Shown: positions 32,691 through 42,115 of the stretch, piece after piece | How positions within the stretch are numbered: the stretch's first letter is position 1 | Layout: each line of letters begins with the position of its first letter | NCBI RefSeq assembly: GCF_002209555.1 | Contig: NZ_NJIF01000002.1 | Coordinates: 496,001 to 560,000 of the forward strand | Direction: 5' to 3' | Source of the DNA: Achromobacter insolitus | GTDB taxonomy: Bacteria; Pseudomonadota; Gammaproteobacteria; Burkholderiales; Burkholderiaceae_B | Length of the DNA: 64,000 nucleotides | The notes under the pieces: generated by a model | Database searches by the model: none | Told to the model about the DNA's origin: nothing | Seen by the model: the letters and a program-made list of their open reading frames with translations, nothing else | Program-made: the position numbers and the translations under genes

Positions 32691-33424
32691 GGCCTGGCCT
32701 CCCGGATGCGGTCGAATTCCTCGGGGCTGATGGGCACGAAACGGACCGAGTCGCCGGGTTGCAGCAAGGCAGCGGGTTCGCGGGCCGGATCGAACATGTT
32801 GAGTGGCGTGGCGCCGATGATGTTCCATCCGCCGGGCAGCCGGTTCGGGTAGATCACGGTCTGGCGGTTGGCTACCGCTACGGCGCCGCGGGGCACCGCG
32901 GTTCGCGGCGAGGCGCGGCGCGGGATATTCAGTTTCTCGTCGTGCACGCCCAGATAGGCGTGGCCGGGCGCAAACCCCAACATGAAGACCATGCTGCGCG
33001 GCTGGCTGTGCAGCTGGATGACGCCTTCGGGCGTGAGGCCTGCGGCTTCGGCGACCTCGGCCAGATCGGGGCCGTGTTCGCCGCCGTAACAGACCGGGAT
33101 GTCGACCTCGCGTCCGCCGAGCGCGTCCGCGGCGATGCCTTCGGACAGCAGCTCGCCGATGCGTTCGGCCAGTTGCGCATAGGTGGGGTCGCCGCTGGCG
33201 CCGGGACGGTAGTGCACCGCCACTGCAACGAACGAGGGCACCACGTCGGTCACGCCAACAAGCTGCGCGTCGCGCAGCTTGTTGGCCGCGGCCAGACAGG
33301 TCCTGCCCACGGCGGCATCGATCTGGTCGCCAAAGGAGACGATCAGGCAGCGATCACCCTGGGGCAGGATGCGCCAAGTGGTTTCGGCCGGAGAAGGAGG
33401 TTCTGATATTGCGTTCAACGACAC
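32687..33424 (-). CDS. pxpB: 5-oxoprolinase subunit B (KipI family, GTG start)
   Basis: A 245-residue subunit of 5-oxoprolinase, homologous to the Bacillus KipI domain. Typical segments are GDRCLIVSFGD near residue 23, VDIPVCYGGEHGPDL, FMLGFAPGHAYLG near residue 147 and the NIPRRASPRTAVPRGAV region. Start is GTG 33424, with AGG upstream. It follows the VOC gene by 18 bp and overlaps pxpC by 4 bp. With PxpC it forms the ATP-using part of pyroglutamate hydrolysis. Confidence 0.91.
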   Translation of the reverse strand: MSLNAISEPPSPAETTWRILPQGDRCLIVSFGDQIDAAVGRTCLAAANKLRDAQLVGVTDVVPSFVAVAVHYRPGASGDPTYAQLAERIGELLSEGIAADALGGREVDIPVCYGGEHGPDLAEVAEAAGLTPEGVIQLHSQPRSMVFMLGFAPGHAYLGVHDEKLNIPRRASPRTAVPRGAVAVANRQTVIYPNRLPGGWNIIGATPLNMFDPAREPAALLQPGDSVRFVPISPEEFDRIREARP

Positions 33425-33442
33425 GAAACCTGTAGAAGCGGA

Positions 33443-33874
33443 TTACTTGGCGAACAGGGAATCCAGATTCTTGAACGCCTTGAATTCCAGCGCGTTGCCC
33501 GACGGATCCAGGAAAAACATGGTGGCTTGTTCGCCCACTTCACCCTTGAAGCGGATGTAGGGCTCGATGACGAATTCGGTGCCGGCGTCGGTCAGCCGCT
33601 TCGCCATTGCTTCCCATTGTTCCATGGAAAGCACGGCGCCGAAATGGCGCACCGGCACATTGTGCGAATCCACGGCGCTGGTGGCCTTGTGGCCGCATTC
33701 GCTGGGCGCCAGGTGGGCGACGATCTGGTGGCCGTAGAAGTTGAAGTCGATCCATTCGGGCGAGCTGCGGCCCTCCGGACAGCCCAGCTTTTCGCCATAG
33801 AAGGCGCGGGCTTCGGCCAGGTCGCGGACCGGGAAGGCGAGGTGGAACGGCGGCAGGTTGGTTTGAGCGGTCAT
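33443..33874 (-). CDS. VOC (glyoxalase/dioxygenase-fold) family protein
   Basis: A small metalloenzyme-fold protein of 143 residues. The VOC pattern begins [24 protein letters not shown], followed by a metal-ligand-type histidine in [20 protein letters not shown] and the late [15 protein letters not shown] with the terminal glutamate ligand. It is therefore probably a metal-dependent lyase, dioxygenase or binding protein; the substrate is unknown. ATG 33874 is preceded by GGAG. It is the first gene of the pxpBCA operon, suggesting a link to pyroglutamate or an oxidised glutathione-derived product. Confidence 0.82.
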   Translation of the reverse strand: MTAQTNLPPFHLAFPVRDLAEARAFYGEKLGCPEGRSSPEWIDFNFYGHQIVAHLAPSECGHKATSAVDSHNVPVRHFGAVLSMEQWEAMAKRLTDAGTEFVIEPYIRFKGEVGEQATMFFLDPSGNALEFKAFKNLDSLFAK

Positions 33875-34023
33875 GGAAGGCTCCGGGTCAGGCAAAGGAA
33901 AATGATCAATCAGATTGCGGGCCGTCGCAAGATCGGATGGCCTAGCATCGATGCATAGTTTAGGTATTGTTTTTTTGATTGGAAAACGATATTTTTTGCT
34001 ACTTAGCATCGAAAAATTTGATT

Positions 34024-34890
34024 GTGATCAAAGAGTTCAAGACCTTCATCGCCGTGGCGCGCGACGGCACCTTTACCGGCGCCGGCACACGGCTCGGATT
34101 GACCCAGTCCGCGGTCAGCGCCCAGATCCGGCGGTTGGAAGACTACCTGGGCGGGCCGCTGTTCGACCGCAGCGCGCGCGCCGCCGTGCTCAACGCCCAT
34201 GGCCGCGAAGTGCTGCCGCAGGCCGAAGAGCTGGTTGCCATGGCCGAGCGCATGGTCACTGCCGGCGGGCCGGGCCACGTCAGCGGCTTGCTGCGCATCG
34301 GCGCTATTGCGTCTGTGCAGCAGGACCTGCTGGCGCGCGCGTTGGGCGGGTTCCGCGCGGTCTACCCGGACGTACGCGTGCGTATCGTGCCTGGCGTGTC
34401 GCTGGCGCTGCTGGGTCAGGTGGACGCGGGCGAGGTGGACATGGCCATGCTGATCAAACCGCCTTTTGCACTGCCGCCCGAGCTTGGCTGGCAGCCTCTG
34501 CTGCGCGAGCCCGTGATGCTGGCAATACCCGAATCCATGCCGGTCGCGCCCTGGCGCGAGCTGCTGGCGGAACAACCCTTCATCCGCTACGACCGCGCCT
34601 CGTTCGGCGGGCGCGTGGTGGACCTGTTCCTGAAGAAACAGCGCATTACGGTGCGCGAAGCCGTGGAACTGGACGAGATCGACGCCATCGCCAATATGGT
34701 GAGACTGGGATTGGGGGTGGCGCTGTTGCCGCAATTGCGGCGGTTGGATACGTCGGGCCTGCGGCTCCTGCCGCTGGGCGAGGCGGCCTTCCACCGCGAG
34801 ATAGGGCTTATCGGGCGCCTGCCTTTCGATGCGGGCAGCGTGCACGAAAAAATGGCGGAATGCCTGGCGGAGGCGGCCGCGGTGCCTTGA
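34024..34890 (+). CDS. LysR family transcriptional regulator (GTG start likely)
   Basis: LysR-type regulator of about 288 residues. The helix-turn-helix covers [20 protein letters not shown] through [11 protein letters not shown], then the linker and an effector-binding domain ending with [17 protein letters not shown] use GTG 34024 because it gives the usual short N-terminus; TTG 34018 or TTG 33979 are alternatives and no clear ribosome site decides. It is divergent from the VOC-pxpBCA operon across an AT-rich gap with two TAGCATCGA copies. It likely regulates that operon; the effector is unknown. Confidence 0.82.
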   Translation: MIKEFKTFIAVARDGTFTGAGTRLGLTQSAVSAQIRRLEDYLGGPLFDRSARAAVLNAHGREVLPQAEELVAMAERMVTAGGPGHVSGLLRIGAIASVQQDLLARALGGFRAVYPDVRVRIVPGVSLALLGQVDAGEVDMAMLIKPPFALPPELGWQPLLREPVMLAIPESMPVAPWRELLAEQPFIRYDRASFGGRVVDLFLKKQRITVREAVELDEIDAIANMVRLGLGVALLPQLRRLDTSGLRLLPLGEAAFHREIGLIGRLPFDAGSVHEKMAECLAEAAAVP

Positions 34891-34895
34891 AGCGG

Positions 34896-34921
34896 CGCGG
34901 GCGCCCCTGAGAGCGCCCGCG
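34896..34921. terminator. 9-bp GC stem-loop between convergent lysR and serA
   Basis: CGCGGGCGC (34896-34904) and GCGCCCGCG (34913-34921) form a perfect stem with an eight-base loop, in the 52-bp gap between converging genes. There is no clear T tract on either side, so termination strength is uncertain. Confidence 0.5.
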
Positions 34922-34942
34922 GTGGTATCACGACAGCGTGTC

Positions 34943-36142
34943 TTACAGGCGGTCGCAGCGGACCGTAATGGGGTGGCTGCGCAGCGTGGACATCACCACG
35001 TCGTTCACTTCACCTTCCACGTCGGTGATCACGTAGCCGATCTGGCCGCGGGTCTGCAGGGTCTGGCTGACGATGTTCAGGCCGTGCTGCGCCATCAGGT
35101 TGTCCAGCGTGCCCAGCGCGCCCGGCGCGTTGCGGTGGACGTGCAGGATGCGCGTGCCGCCGGCCGGTTCCAGGTAGGGCAGTTCGGGGAAATTGACCGC
35201 GCCCTTGGTGGTGCCGGCCTGCAGGAAGCGCACCAGTTTCTCGGCCACTTCGCGGCCGATGTTCTCTTGCGATTCCTGCGTGCTGCCGCCGATGTGCGGG
35301 GTCAGGATCACGTTGGGCAGGCCGATCAGCGGGCTGGCCAGCGGCTCGTCCGCGCCCTTGGGCTCGGTCGGGAACACGTCCAGCGCGGCTCCTGCCAGAT
35401 GGCCGGACTTCAGCGCCGCGTGCAGCGCGTCGATATCCACCACCGTTCCGCGCGAGGCGTTGATGAGGATGGCGCCGCGGCGCATGCGCCCGATGGTTTC
35501 CGCGTTCATGATGTTTTGGGTGGACTTGCCGCCCGGCACGTGCAGGGTCACCACATCGGCCTGTTCCAGCAGGTCGTTCAGCGTGGCGGCCGGCCGGGCA
35601 TTGCCCAGCGGCAGCTTGGCTTCGACGTCGTGGTAGACCACGCGCATGCCCAGTCCTTCGGCAAGCGTGCTGATTTGCGAGCCGATATTGCCGTAGCCCA
35701 CGATGCCCAAGGTCTTGCCGCGGGTCTCGAAGGCGCCTGCGGCGCTCTTGTCCCAGTGGCCCAGGTGCACGCGGGCATTTTTTTCAGGAATGCGGCGCAG
35801 CAGCAGGATGGCTTCGCCCAGAACCAGTTCGGCGACCGAGCGGGTGTTCGAGAACGGCGCGTTGAACACCGGGATGCCGCGCTGCATGGCGGCATCCAGG
35901 TCGACCTGGTTGGTGCCGATGCAGAAGCAGCCCACGACGCGCAGGTCGGGGTTGCCGGAAAGCAGGGCGGCATCCAGGTGCGTGCGAGAACGAATCCCCG
36001 CCACCTGAGCGCCGCGCAGGGCTTCGCTCAGTTGCGACGCCGGCAAGGCGGCCGCATGCGTGACGATGTCGGAGTAGCCGGCGGCTTCAAAAACAGCGCG
36101 GGCGCTCGGGTGGATGTTCTCGAACAGGACGATTTGTGCCAT
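34943..36142 (-). CDS. serA: D-3-phosphoglycerate dehydrogenase with C-terminal ACT domain
   Basis: First enzyme of serine synthesis, oxidising 3-phosphoglycerate to 3-phosphohydroxypyruvate with NAD. The 399-residue length fits the E. coli-type enzyme. The Rossmann motif is GIVGYGNIGSQ near residue 148. Catalytic residues lie in INASRGTVVD (Arg), LDVFPTEPKG (Glu) and LTPHIGGSTQES (His). The final 75 residues form an ACT domain (RILHVHRNAPGALGTLDNLM), where serine feedback normally acts. It is a single-gene unit; the gene downstream converges on it. Confidence 0.92.
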   Translation of the reverse strand: MAQIVLFENIHPSARAVFEAAGYSDIVTHAAALPASQLSEALRGAQVAGIRSRTHLDAALLSGNPDLRVVGCFCIGTNQVDLDAAMQRGIPVFNAPFSNTRSVAELVLGEAILLLRRIPEKNARVHLGHWDKSAAGAFETRGKTLGIVGYGNIGSQISTLAEGLGMRVVYHDVEAKLPLGNARPAATLNDLLEQADVVTLHVPGGKSTQNIMNAETIGRMRRGAILINASRGTVVDIDALHAALKSGHLAGAALDVFPTEPKGADEPLASPLIGLPNVILTPHIGGSTQESQENIGREVAEKLVRFLQAGTTKGAVNFPELPYLEPAGGTRILHVHRNAPGALGTLDNLMAQHGLNIVSQTLQTRGQIGYVITDVEGEVNDVVMSTLRSHPITVRCDRL

Positions 36143-36311
36143 GACTGCCTGGGGGTGGGTGAGGAATCCGTTTTATTGATTGTGGCCCATTTTTGCTGCA
36201 GTGCAAGGAGTAGCCATTGAGGCGGTGTGGATGAATTGTTTCAAGCGTCCAAATGGATCGGGCATCGTCCGTGGAGGAACGATGCCCGGATGGGACGTTG
36301 AGGATTGCGCG

Positions 36312-36770
36312 CTATCGATAAGCCTGGAAGACCTTGGCGTCGCCTTGCTTGTCCACCAGGACCACGTCGTGCGGCGTCTTGCGGCCGCCATATTCGGGGC
36401 CGTCCATGCCGGGAGAGCCGAGCGGCATGCCGGGCGCGGCCAGGCCCGCGGCGTCGGGCTTTTCCAGCAGCAGGCGGCGCACGTCGCTGGCGGGCACATG
36501 GCCCTCGATCGCGTAGCCTTCGACGGCCGCGGTGTGGCAGGAGCCGTAGTTGGCCATGCCGGCGTTGCGGCGGATGGGGCCGGTGTCCTGGACGTCGTGG
36601 GTGGTGACGGCGAAGCCGTTGTCGCGCATGTGCTTGACCCAATCTTCACAGCAGCCGCAGGTCGGGGTCTTCCAGACCTCGACCTTGACGGGCGTCTGGG
36701 CGGTGGCGAAGGCGGGTGCGCACAGGGCAGCGGCAAGAGCCAGACGGCGCGTGAGACGGGGAAGGTTCAT
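36312..36770 (-). CDS. DUF411 family probable copper-binding periplasmic protein
   Basis: A secreted protein of 152 residues. A signal peptide (RLALAAALCAPAFATAQ, cut near residue 25) is followed by the DUF411 core with the metal-binding motif TPTCGCCEDW near residue 35, NYGSCHTAAVEGYAIEGHVP near residue 73, and AAPGMPLGSPGM. DUF411 proteins often accompany copper resistance genes and probably bind Cu. ATG 36770 has GGAG five bases upstream. It lies 74 bp downstream of a CusS-like sensor kinase on the same strand, which supports a role in copper sensing or handling. Confidence 0.87.
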   Translation of the reverse strand: MNLPRLTRRLALAAALCAPAFATAQTPVKVEVWKTPTCGCCEDWVKHMRDNGFAVTTHDVQDTGPIRRNAGMANYGSCHTAAVEGYAIEGHVPASDVRRLLLEKPDAAGLAAPGMPLGSPGMDGPEYGGRKTPHDVVLVDKQGDAKVFQAYR

Positions 36771-36844
36771 GATGCTCCGTAACGGAAATAGTGGATCCCA
36801 GCGTACTGTAGAAGAACCGGGGTGACCCGATTCTGTCTTGCACA

Positions 36845-38245
36845 TTACGTTTTTGTAATGATCTCGGCCGATGCATGGCCTTCCGGCGCGCGCAGCGTGA
36901 TGCCGACCACGGTGCCGTGCGCGCCCGAGGCCGCGTCCACCTCGCCGCCATGCATGCGCGCGATGGCGCGTACGATCGCCAGGCCCAGGCCATGGCCTTC
37001 GCTGCGTGGCGCGCGCGCCTGGCTGGCACGGAAGAAGCGGTCGAAGATGCGGGGCAGGTCGGCGGACGGGATGGGCGGGCCGGGGTTGCGCACTTCGACC
37101 CGGGCGCCCGCCGGCGAGGCCGAGCAGGCCAACACGATTTCGCCGCCGCGAGGCGTGGCCTTGATGGCGTTGGAGATCAGGTTGGCCAGCGCGCGTCTCA
37201 CCAGGCCAGCATTGGCGGCCACGGTGGCGTCGCCCAAGCAGCGCAAGTGCACGCCGCTTTCTTCCAACGTAGCTTCGTAATATTCGGCCACGCGCCGCGC
37301 TTCGGCGGCCAGCGAAACCGTCGCCAGGTCCACCGCCCGCTCGCCGCGGTCGGCGCGGGCCAGGAACAGCATGTCGTTGACCAGCGTCTTCAGGTCTTCC
37401 AGTTCTTCGAGGTTGGATTCCAGAGCGTCGCGCAATTCAGCCGCATCGCGCGGCGACGACAGCATGACTTGCGTGCCATTGATCAGCGTGGCCAGCGGCG
37501 TGCGCAGTTCATGCGCCACGTCGGCATTAAAGCCTTCCATCTGCTGGTAAGCGGCCTGCAGGCGTTCCAGCGTGCGGTTGAACGACCGCACCAGCTCGTG
37601 CAATTCACGGTCGGTATCTTCCAGCGGCAGGCGCCGCGCCAGGTTGTCGGGCTGGATGCCGGCCGCCTGTTCGGACAGCCGGCGCGCCGGCGCCATGCTA
37701 CGGCGCACGGCCCACGCCGCCAGCACTACCGTGGCGCCCACCCACAACGCGCAGATCAACACCAGCGCGGTGCCGTAGGCGTACAGGAACTGCGAACTGG
37801 TGCGCGTGCTGACGGCCACCGTCAACGCGGCGCCGGGCAGGATGCGGTCATTCATGGCCACCCGCAATCCGCGCATGCGGCCGCCATCGGCGGTCTGCAG
37901 CACGACCTGCCTGCCGTCTTCTGTTTCCAGCGTTTCCGGCGGCGGGCCCCCATACACGGCGTGTCCCTGCGCATCCACGATCCAGATGCCGAGCTGGCCT
38001 TCGCCAGCGCGCATTTCATCGAAGGTGGCGGCCAGGTCCTGCAGGCCGCGCGCGCTGTTCTGCATGTCTATCAGGTGGTCGATCAGTTCCAGCTTGCCGC
38101 TGACCTCGGTGATTTCCTGACGCTCCACTTCGCGCTTGAGCGCCCAGAACAGCGTGGCTCCCGCCAGGCTGGACACCAGCAGCGCGATGGCTCCCAGCAG
38201 CAGGGTCAGCCGCGCCTGCATGGAGCGCACGCGCAAGGGCTTCAT
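36845..38245 (-). CDS. sensor histidine kinase, heavy-metal (CusS/CopS-like) type
   Basis: Membrane sensor kinase of 466 residues. Two transmembrane helices (about residues 12-32 and 157-178) enclose a periplasmic sensor loop of some 120 residues. A HAMP region follows ([20 protein letters not shown]), then the H-box [13 protein letters not shown] with the phosphorylated histidine near residue 249, the N-box [13 protein letters not shown] and the G-box [13 protein letters not shown]. It overlaps its response regulator by 4 bp. The adjacent DUF411 gene points to copper, but the ligand is inferred. Confidence 0.87.
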   Translation of the reverse strand: MKPLRVRSMQARLTLLLGAIALLVSSLAGATLFWALKREVERQEITEVSGKLELIDHLIDMQNSARGLQDLAATFDEMRAGEGQLGIWIVDAQGHAVYGGPPPETLETEDGRQVVLQTADGGRMRGLRVAMNDRILPGAALTVAVSTRTSSQFLYAYGTALVLICALWVGATVVLAAWAVRRSMAPARRLSEQAAGIQPDNLARRLPLEDTDRELHELVRSFNRTLERLQAAYQQMEGFNADVAHELRTPLATLINGTQVMLSSPRDAAELRDALESNLEELEDLKTLVNDMLFLARADRGERAVDLATVSLAAEARRVAEYYEATLEESGVHLRCLGDATVAANAGLVRRALANLISNAIKATPRGGEIVLACSASPAGARVEVRNPGPPIPSADLPRIFDRFFRASQARAPRSEGHGLGLAIVRAIARMHGGEVDAASGAHGTVVGITLRAPEGHASAEIITKT

Positions 38246-38916
38246 GCGGGACGGGATTCCAGCACGTAGCCCATTCCGCGCACCGTATGCAGCAATTTGG
38301 TGTCATAGGGGTCGTCCAGTTTGCTGCGCAGCCGCCGCACCGCTACGTCGATGACGTTGGTGTCGCTGTCGAAATTCATGTCCCAGACCTGCTCGGCCAG
38401 CGTGGTGCGTGACAGCACCTGGCCCTGGCGGCGCAGCAGCAAGGCCAATAGATTGAACTCTTTGGCGGTCAGGTCCAGGCGGCGGCCGCCGCGTTGGGCG
38501 CGCCGGCGGGCCAGGTCCAGCTCCAGGTCGGCCAGGCGCAGCAGCGTGGGCTCTTGCGAGCGACCGCGGCGCAGCAGCGCCTGCACCCGCGCCAGCAGTT
38601 CCGAAAAGGCGAAGGGCTTGACCAGGTAATCGTCGGCGCCGCCTTCCAGCCCGCGCACGCGGTCCTCGACCGCGTCGCGCGCGGTCAGCATCAGGATGGG
38701 AGTGTCTTTCTGTTCGCGCACCGCGGCCAGCACGCCAAAGCCGTCCACGCCCGGCAGCATCACGTCCAGCACGATCAGGTCATAGACGCCTTCCAGCGCC
38801 AGATGCAGGCCGTCCACGCCGTCGCGCGCCAGGTCCACGACGTGGCTTTGTTCCGACAGCCCCTTCTTGAGGTAGTCGGCCAGTTTGGGTTCGTCTTCGA
38901 TTACCAGGATGCGCAT
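38242..38916 (-). CDS. response regulator, OmpR/PhoB family (CusR/CopR-like)
   Basis: Two-component regulator of 224 residues. The receiver domain (1-118) has [19 protein letters not shown], the phospho-acceptor aspartate in [10 protein letters not shown] near residue 51 and the lysine in [15 protein letters not shown]. The winged-helix output domain (about 125-222) contains [22 protein letters not shown] and [17 protein letters not shown]. The MGYVLESR end is typical of heavy-metal regulators. The start is ATG 38916; the upstream open frame is a shadow of phoR. Transcribed with the kinase and DUF411 genes. Confidence 0.88.
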   Translation of the reverse strand: MRILVIEDEPKLADYLKKGLSEQSHVVDLARDGVDGLHLALEGVYDLIVLDVMLPGVDGFGVLAAVREQKDTPILMLTARDAVEDRVRGLEGGADDYLVKPFAFSELLARVQALLRRGRSQEPTLLRLADLELDLARRRAQRGGRRLDLTAKEFNLLALLLRRQGQVLSRTTLAEQVWDMNFDSDTNVIDVAVRRLRSKLDDPYDTKLLHTVRGMGYVLESRPA

Positions 38917-38951
38917 GGCGGGAAATTTACCATCCACGCCCGGCGTGGGGC

Positions 38952-40289
38952 TCAATGTGCCGGGCTGAAAGGCGCCCGGCCCAGCGGCGTGCTGTCGATG
39001 GCCACGCGATCGGGCGGGAAGCGCAGGGCGAACACGCTGCCCTTGCCGGGTTCGCTGGTGATCAGCAGTTCGGCGTCGTGGCGCATGGCGATGTGCTTGG
39101 TGATCGCCAGCCCCAGGCCCGTGCCGCCTACGGCGCGCGAGCGCCCGCGGTCCACGCGGTAGAAGCGCTCGGTCAGGCGGGGCAGGTGGCGAGCCGGGAT
39201 GCCGATGCCGGTGTCCTGCACGCTGTAGCGCGCGCCGCCGTCGTCCTCGCGCTCCCAGCGCACGGTGATGGTGCCGCCATCGGGCGTGTAGCGCACGGCG
39301 TTGGTCAGCAGGTTGGACAGGGCGGAGGTCAACTCGGTTTCGGCGCCCAGCACGTCCAGGGTCTCGTCGACGTGCCATTCCAGCACGTGGCGGCCGCCCG
39401 AGAGCGCCTCGATCTGTTGGCGCGCCTTCTGCAGCAACGCGCCCATGTTGACGGCGCGCGGATCGCTGCCCGGCGAGGATTCGAGGGTGGACAGGGTCAG
39501 CAGGTCTTCGACGATGGCCTGCATGCGCTGCGCCTGCTCGTGCATCATGTCTATGTATTGCTCGCGCTGTTCAGCGGGCAGCGCGTCGGCGGGCATGTCG
39601 CGCAGCGTCTCCAGGAAGCCCGCCAATACCGTCAGCGGCGTGCGCAGTTCGTGCGAAACGTTGGCGACGAAATCGCGGCGGGTGGTTTCCAGGCGTTCGA
39701 TCTGGGTGACGTCGCGCGTGATCAGCAGGCGCTGATTGCTGGCATAGGCGGTCAGCTGCATCATCATCAGCCGTTCCTGGCCTTGCTGCCCAAGACGCAC
39801 GAGGATGGGTTCGGGCCAGGACTGGCGGTGCGCGTATTCCACGAATTCAGGCGCGCGCAGCAGGTTCAGCAGGTTGTGGCCGCGGTCGGCCGGCAGCCGC
39901 AGGCCAAGATGCTGGCGAGCCATGCGGTTGCACCAGTCGATCTGGAAATCCTCGTTCAGGGTCACCGCCCCGTCCGGCAGCGCCTGGGCGGCGGCCAGCA
40001 TGCCCTGCATGGTGTTCTGGGTTTCGTTCAGTTCGCGGGCGCGGGCGCGGGTGTAGCGGTACAGCGGGGCAAGGATGTCGTCCCAGGGCCCGACCGACGC
40101 GGGGGGCGAAGTCTCCGGATGGTTGGCCCAATGGGACACCAGGTGCAGGCGCCAGCTGCGCCAGAGCAGCATGCCGGAAATGGCGATCGAGAACAGTATC
40201 CAGCCCGCCGGATCTCCTATGAGCCATTGGGCCAGCAATGCGGCGGCCGCCCACAGGGCGACCAGGACTAGGGTGCGCAGCCAGATCAT
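38952..40289 (-). CDS. phoR: phosphate regulon sensor histidine kinase PhoR
   Basis: Membrane kinase of 445 residues. Two N-terminal hydrophobic helices lie close together with little periplasmic loop, as in E. coli PhoR. They are followed by a charged region, a PAS domain (about 95-190, with [19 protein letters not shown]), and the H-box [16 protein letters not shown] near residue 212. N- and G-boxes are [13 protein letters not shown] and [13 protein letters not shown]. It controls PhoB according to phosphate status through the Pst/PhoU system, whose genes are not in the window. It starts 12 bp after phoB. Confidence 0.9.
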   Translation of the reverse strand: MIWLRTLVLVALWAAAALLAQWLIGDPAGWILFSIAISGMLLWRSWRLHLVSHWANHPETSPPASVGPWDDILAPLYRYTRARARELNETQNTMQGMLAAAQALPDGAVTLNEDFQIDWCNRMARQHLGLRLPADRGHNLLNLLRAPEFVEYAHRQSWPEPILVRLGQQGQERLMMMQLTAYASNQRLLITRDVTQIERLETTRRDFVANVSHELRTPLTVLAGFLETLRDMPADALPAEQREQYIDMMHEQAQRMQAIVEDLLTLSTLESSPGSDPRAVNMGALLQKARQQIEALSGGRHVLEWHVDETLDVLGAETELTSALSNLLTNAVRYTPDGGTITVRWEREDDGGARYSVQDTGIGIPARHLPRLTERFYRVDRGRSRAVGGTGLGLAITKHIAMRHDAELLITSEPGKGSVFALRFPPDRVAIDSTPLGRAPFSPAH

Positions 40290-40301
40290 CGTGCGGGAGT
40301 T

Positions 40302-41000
40302 TTACCGCGTGGGGAGCTGGGCCGTAAACCGGTAGCCGCTGCCGCGGACCGTTTCCACGTGTGCATCGTGGCCGCTGGGTTCCAGCGCCTTGCGCAGGCG
40401 GCGGATATGCACATCGACCGTGCGCTCTTCCACGAAGACGTGGTCGCCCCAGACCTGGTCCAGCAACTGCGAACGCGAAAACACGCGTTCGGGGTGGGTC
40501 ATGAAGAAATGCAGGAGGCGGAACTCGGTGGGGCCGATCTGCAGCGACTGGCTATTGCCGGACAGGCGATGCGTCACCGGATCCAGCTTCAGGCCGCCCA
40601 CGTCGATCACGTCGTCGGTCAGCTGGGGCGCGCGGCGCCGCAGCACGGCCTTGATGCGCGCCATCAGTTCCTTGGGGGAGAACGGCTTGGTGATGTAGTC
40701 GTCGGCGCCGGCTTCCAGGCCGTCCACCTTGTCCTGCTCGGAGCCTTTGGCGGTCAGCATGATGACGGGAACGGCGCGGGTACGCTCGTCGTTGCGCAGC
40801 TTGCGCGCCATGGCCAGGCCGGACGTGCCGGGCAGCATCCAGTCAAGCAGGATCAGGTCGGGAAGCTCGGCGCGGATCAGCGTCTGGGCCTGGTCGGCGT
40901 CGAAGGCGCGCAGCACCTTGTGTCCGGCGAAAGACAGGTTGACGGCGATCAGTTCCTGGATGGCGGGTTCGTCTTCGACGACGAGAATGGTGCTGGACAT
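40302..41000 (-). CDS. phoB: phosphate regulon response regulator PhoB
   Basis: Transcription factor of 232 residues, the usual PhoB length. The receiver has VVEDEPAIQELIAVNL, the phospho-aspartate in DLILLDWMLPGTSG near residue 55, and a KPFSPKELMARI segment. The output winged helix includes QIGPTEFRLLHFFMTHPERV and VFVEERTVDVHIRRLRKAL, strongly PhoB-like. It is transcribed ahead of phoR and divergently from ubiE. I did not find a clear Pho box in the 160-bp gap. Confidence 0.92.
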   Translation of the reverse strand: MSSTILVVEDEPAIQELIAVNLSFAGHKVLRAFDADQAQTLIRAELPDLILLDWMLPGTSGLAMARKLRNDERTRAVPVIMLTAKGSEQDKVDGLEAGADDYITKPFSPKELMARIKAVLRRRAPQLTDDVIDVGGLKLDPVTHRLSGNSQSLQIGPTEFRLLHFFMTHPERVFSRSQLLDQVWGDHVFVEERTVDVHIRRLRKALEPSGHDAHVETVRGSGYRFTAQLPTR

Positions 41001-41161
41001 GGCAGATTGGGCACACTTCTGAGCGCCGGCGCGGCGCGAACATTGCGATAGTATGGCCGCAATATTTCAGGTATGTGACCGCCAGGCGCCATAGCAGGCG
41101 TCGCCCGGCCTCGCGAGGGAGCCCGATAGGCTACCATTGAACGATATATCGGGAATTCACC

Positions 41162-41938
41162 ATGCAAAACCCCTCCGAATCGCAACACTCCGCGGATTCC
41201 GCCTCGCAATCCACCCATTTTGGCTTCCAGACGGTGCCGGAAAGCGAAAAGGCCCGCAAAGTCGCCGAAGTCTTCCATTCGGTCGCCCAGCGCTACGACA
41301 TCATGAACGATTTCATGTCGGCCGGGCTGCACCGCGTCTGGAAGGCCTTCACCATCGGCCGCGCCGCCATCCGACCCGGCATGAAAGTGCTGGACATCGC
41401 CGGTGGCACGGGGGATCTGGCCAAGGCTTTCGCCAAGCGCGCCGGCCCCACGGGCGAGGTCTGGCTGACCGACATCAATGATTCCATGCTGCGCGTGGGC
41501 CGCGACCGCCTGACGGATGCCGGCCTGCTGGTTCCCGCCGCCGTGTGCGATGCCGAGCGCCTGCCATTCCCTTCGGGCTATTTCGACCGCGTCAGCGTGG
41601 CCTTCGGCCTGCGCAACATGACCCACAAGGACCGTGCCCTGGCCGAGATGACCCGGGTATTGAAGCCGGGCGGCAAGCTGCTGGTGCTGGAATTCTCGCG
41701 CGTGGCCAAGCCGGTGGCGCCCGCGTACGACTGGTATTCGTTCAATGTGCTGCCCTGGCTGGGCAAGAAGGTTGCCAAGGACGAGGCCAGCTACCGTTAT
41801 CTGGCGGAATCCATCCGCATGCACCCCGACCAGGAAACCCTGGCCGACATGCTGCGCACGGCCGGGCTGGAGCGGGTCCAGTACTTCAACCTGACGGCCG
41901 GCATCGCCGCCCTGCATGAAGGCGTGAAACTGGGCTGA
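41162..41938 (+). CDS. ubiE: ubiquinone/menaquinone C-methyltransferase UbiE
   Basis: SAM-dependent methyltransferase of 258 residues that carries out the C-methylation step of ubiquinone synthesis. The sequence shows the UbiE/COQ5 features [21 protein letters not shown] near residue 40, the SAM motif [15 protein letters not shown] near residue 77, and [13 protein letters not shown] with [12 protein letters not shown] later. The first 25 residues are a polar extension. Two other ubiquinone genes (ubiJ, ubiB) follow 1.4 kb downstream on the same strand, with a Tim44-like gene between. Divergent from phoB. Confidence 0.94.
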   Translation: MQNPSESQHSADSASQSTHFGFQTVPESEKARKVAEVFHSVAQRYDIMNDFMSAGLHRVWKAFTIGRAAIRPGMKVLDIAGGTGDLAKAFAKRAGPTGEVWLTDINDSMLRVGRDRLTDAGLLVPAAVCDAERLPFPSGYFDRVSVAFGLRNMTHKDRALAEMTRVLKPGGKLLVLEFSRVAKPVAPAYDWYSFNVLPWLGKKVAKDEASYRYLAESIRMHPDQETLADMLRTAGLERVQYFNLTAGIAALHEGVKLG

Positions 41939-42115
41939 TCCGCGCCAGCCATCCGGACATTTTGCTGCCCCTGCGGGAACTTGTGGGGCGGCGTCTTGTC
42001 CGTTATTCTTACGGTATTCAGATTAATGTAAGAAAAGTCGCGACGAAGGTCCCGCGGTCCGTGGGACTTCCTGCTGCTCGGGGCGGCAGGGGCGCGAGTA
42101 CGAGGGAGCAAACCT

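Noticed and set aside
41001..41161. Pho box upstream of phoB
   Set aside because: No pair of direct CTGTCAT-like repeats with 4-bp spacing could be seen.
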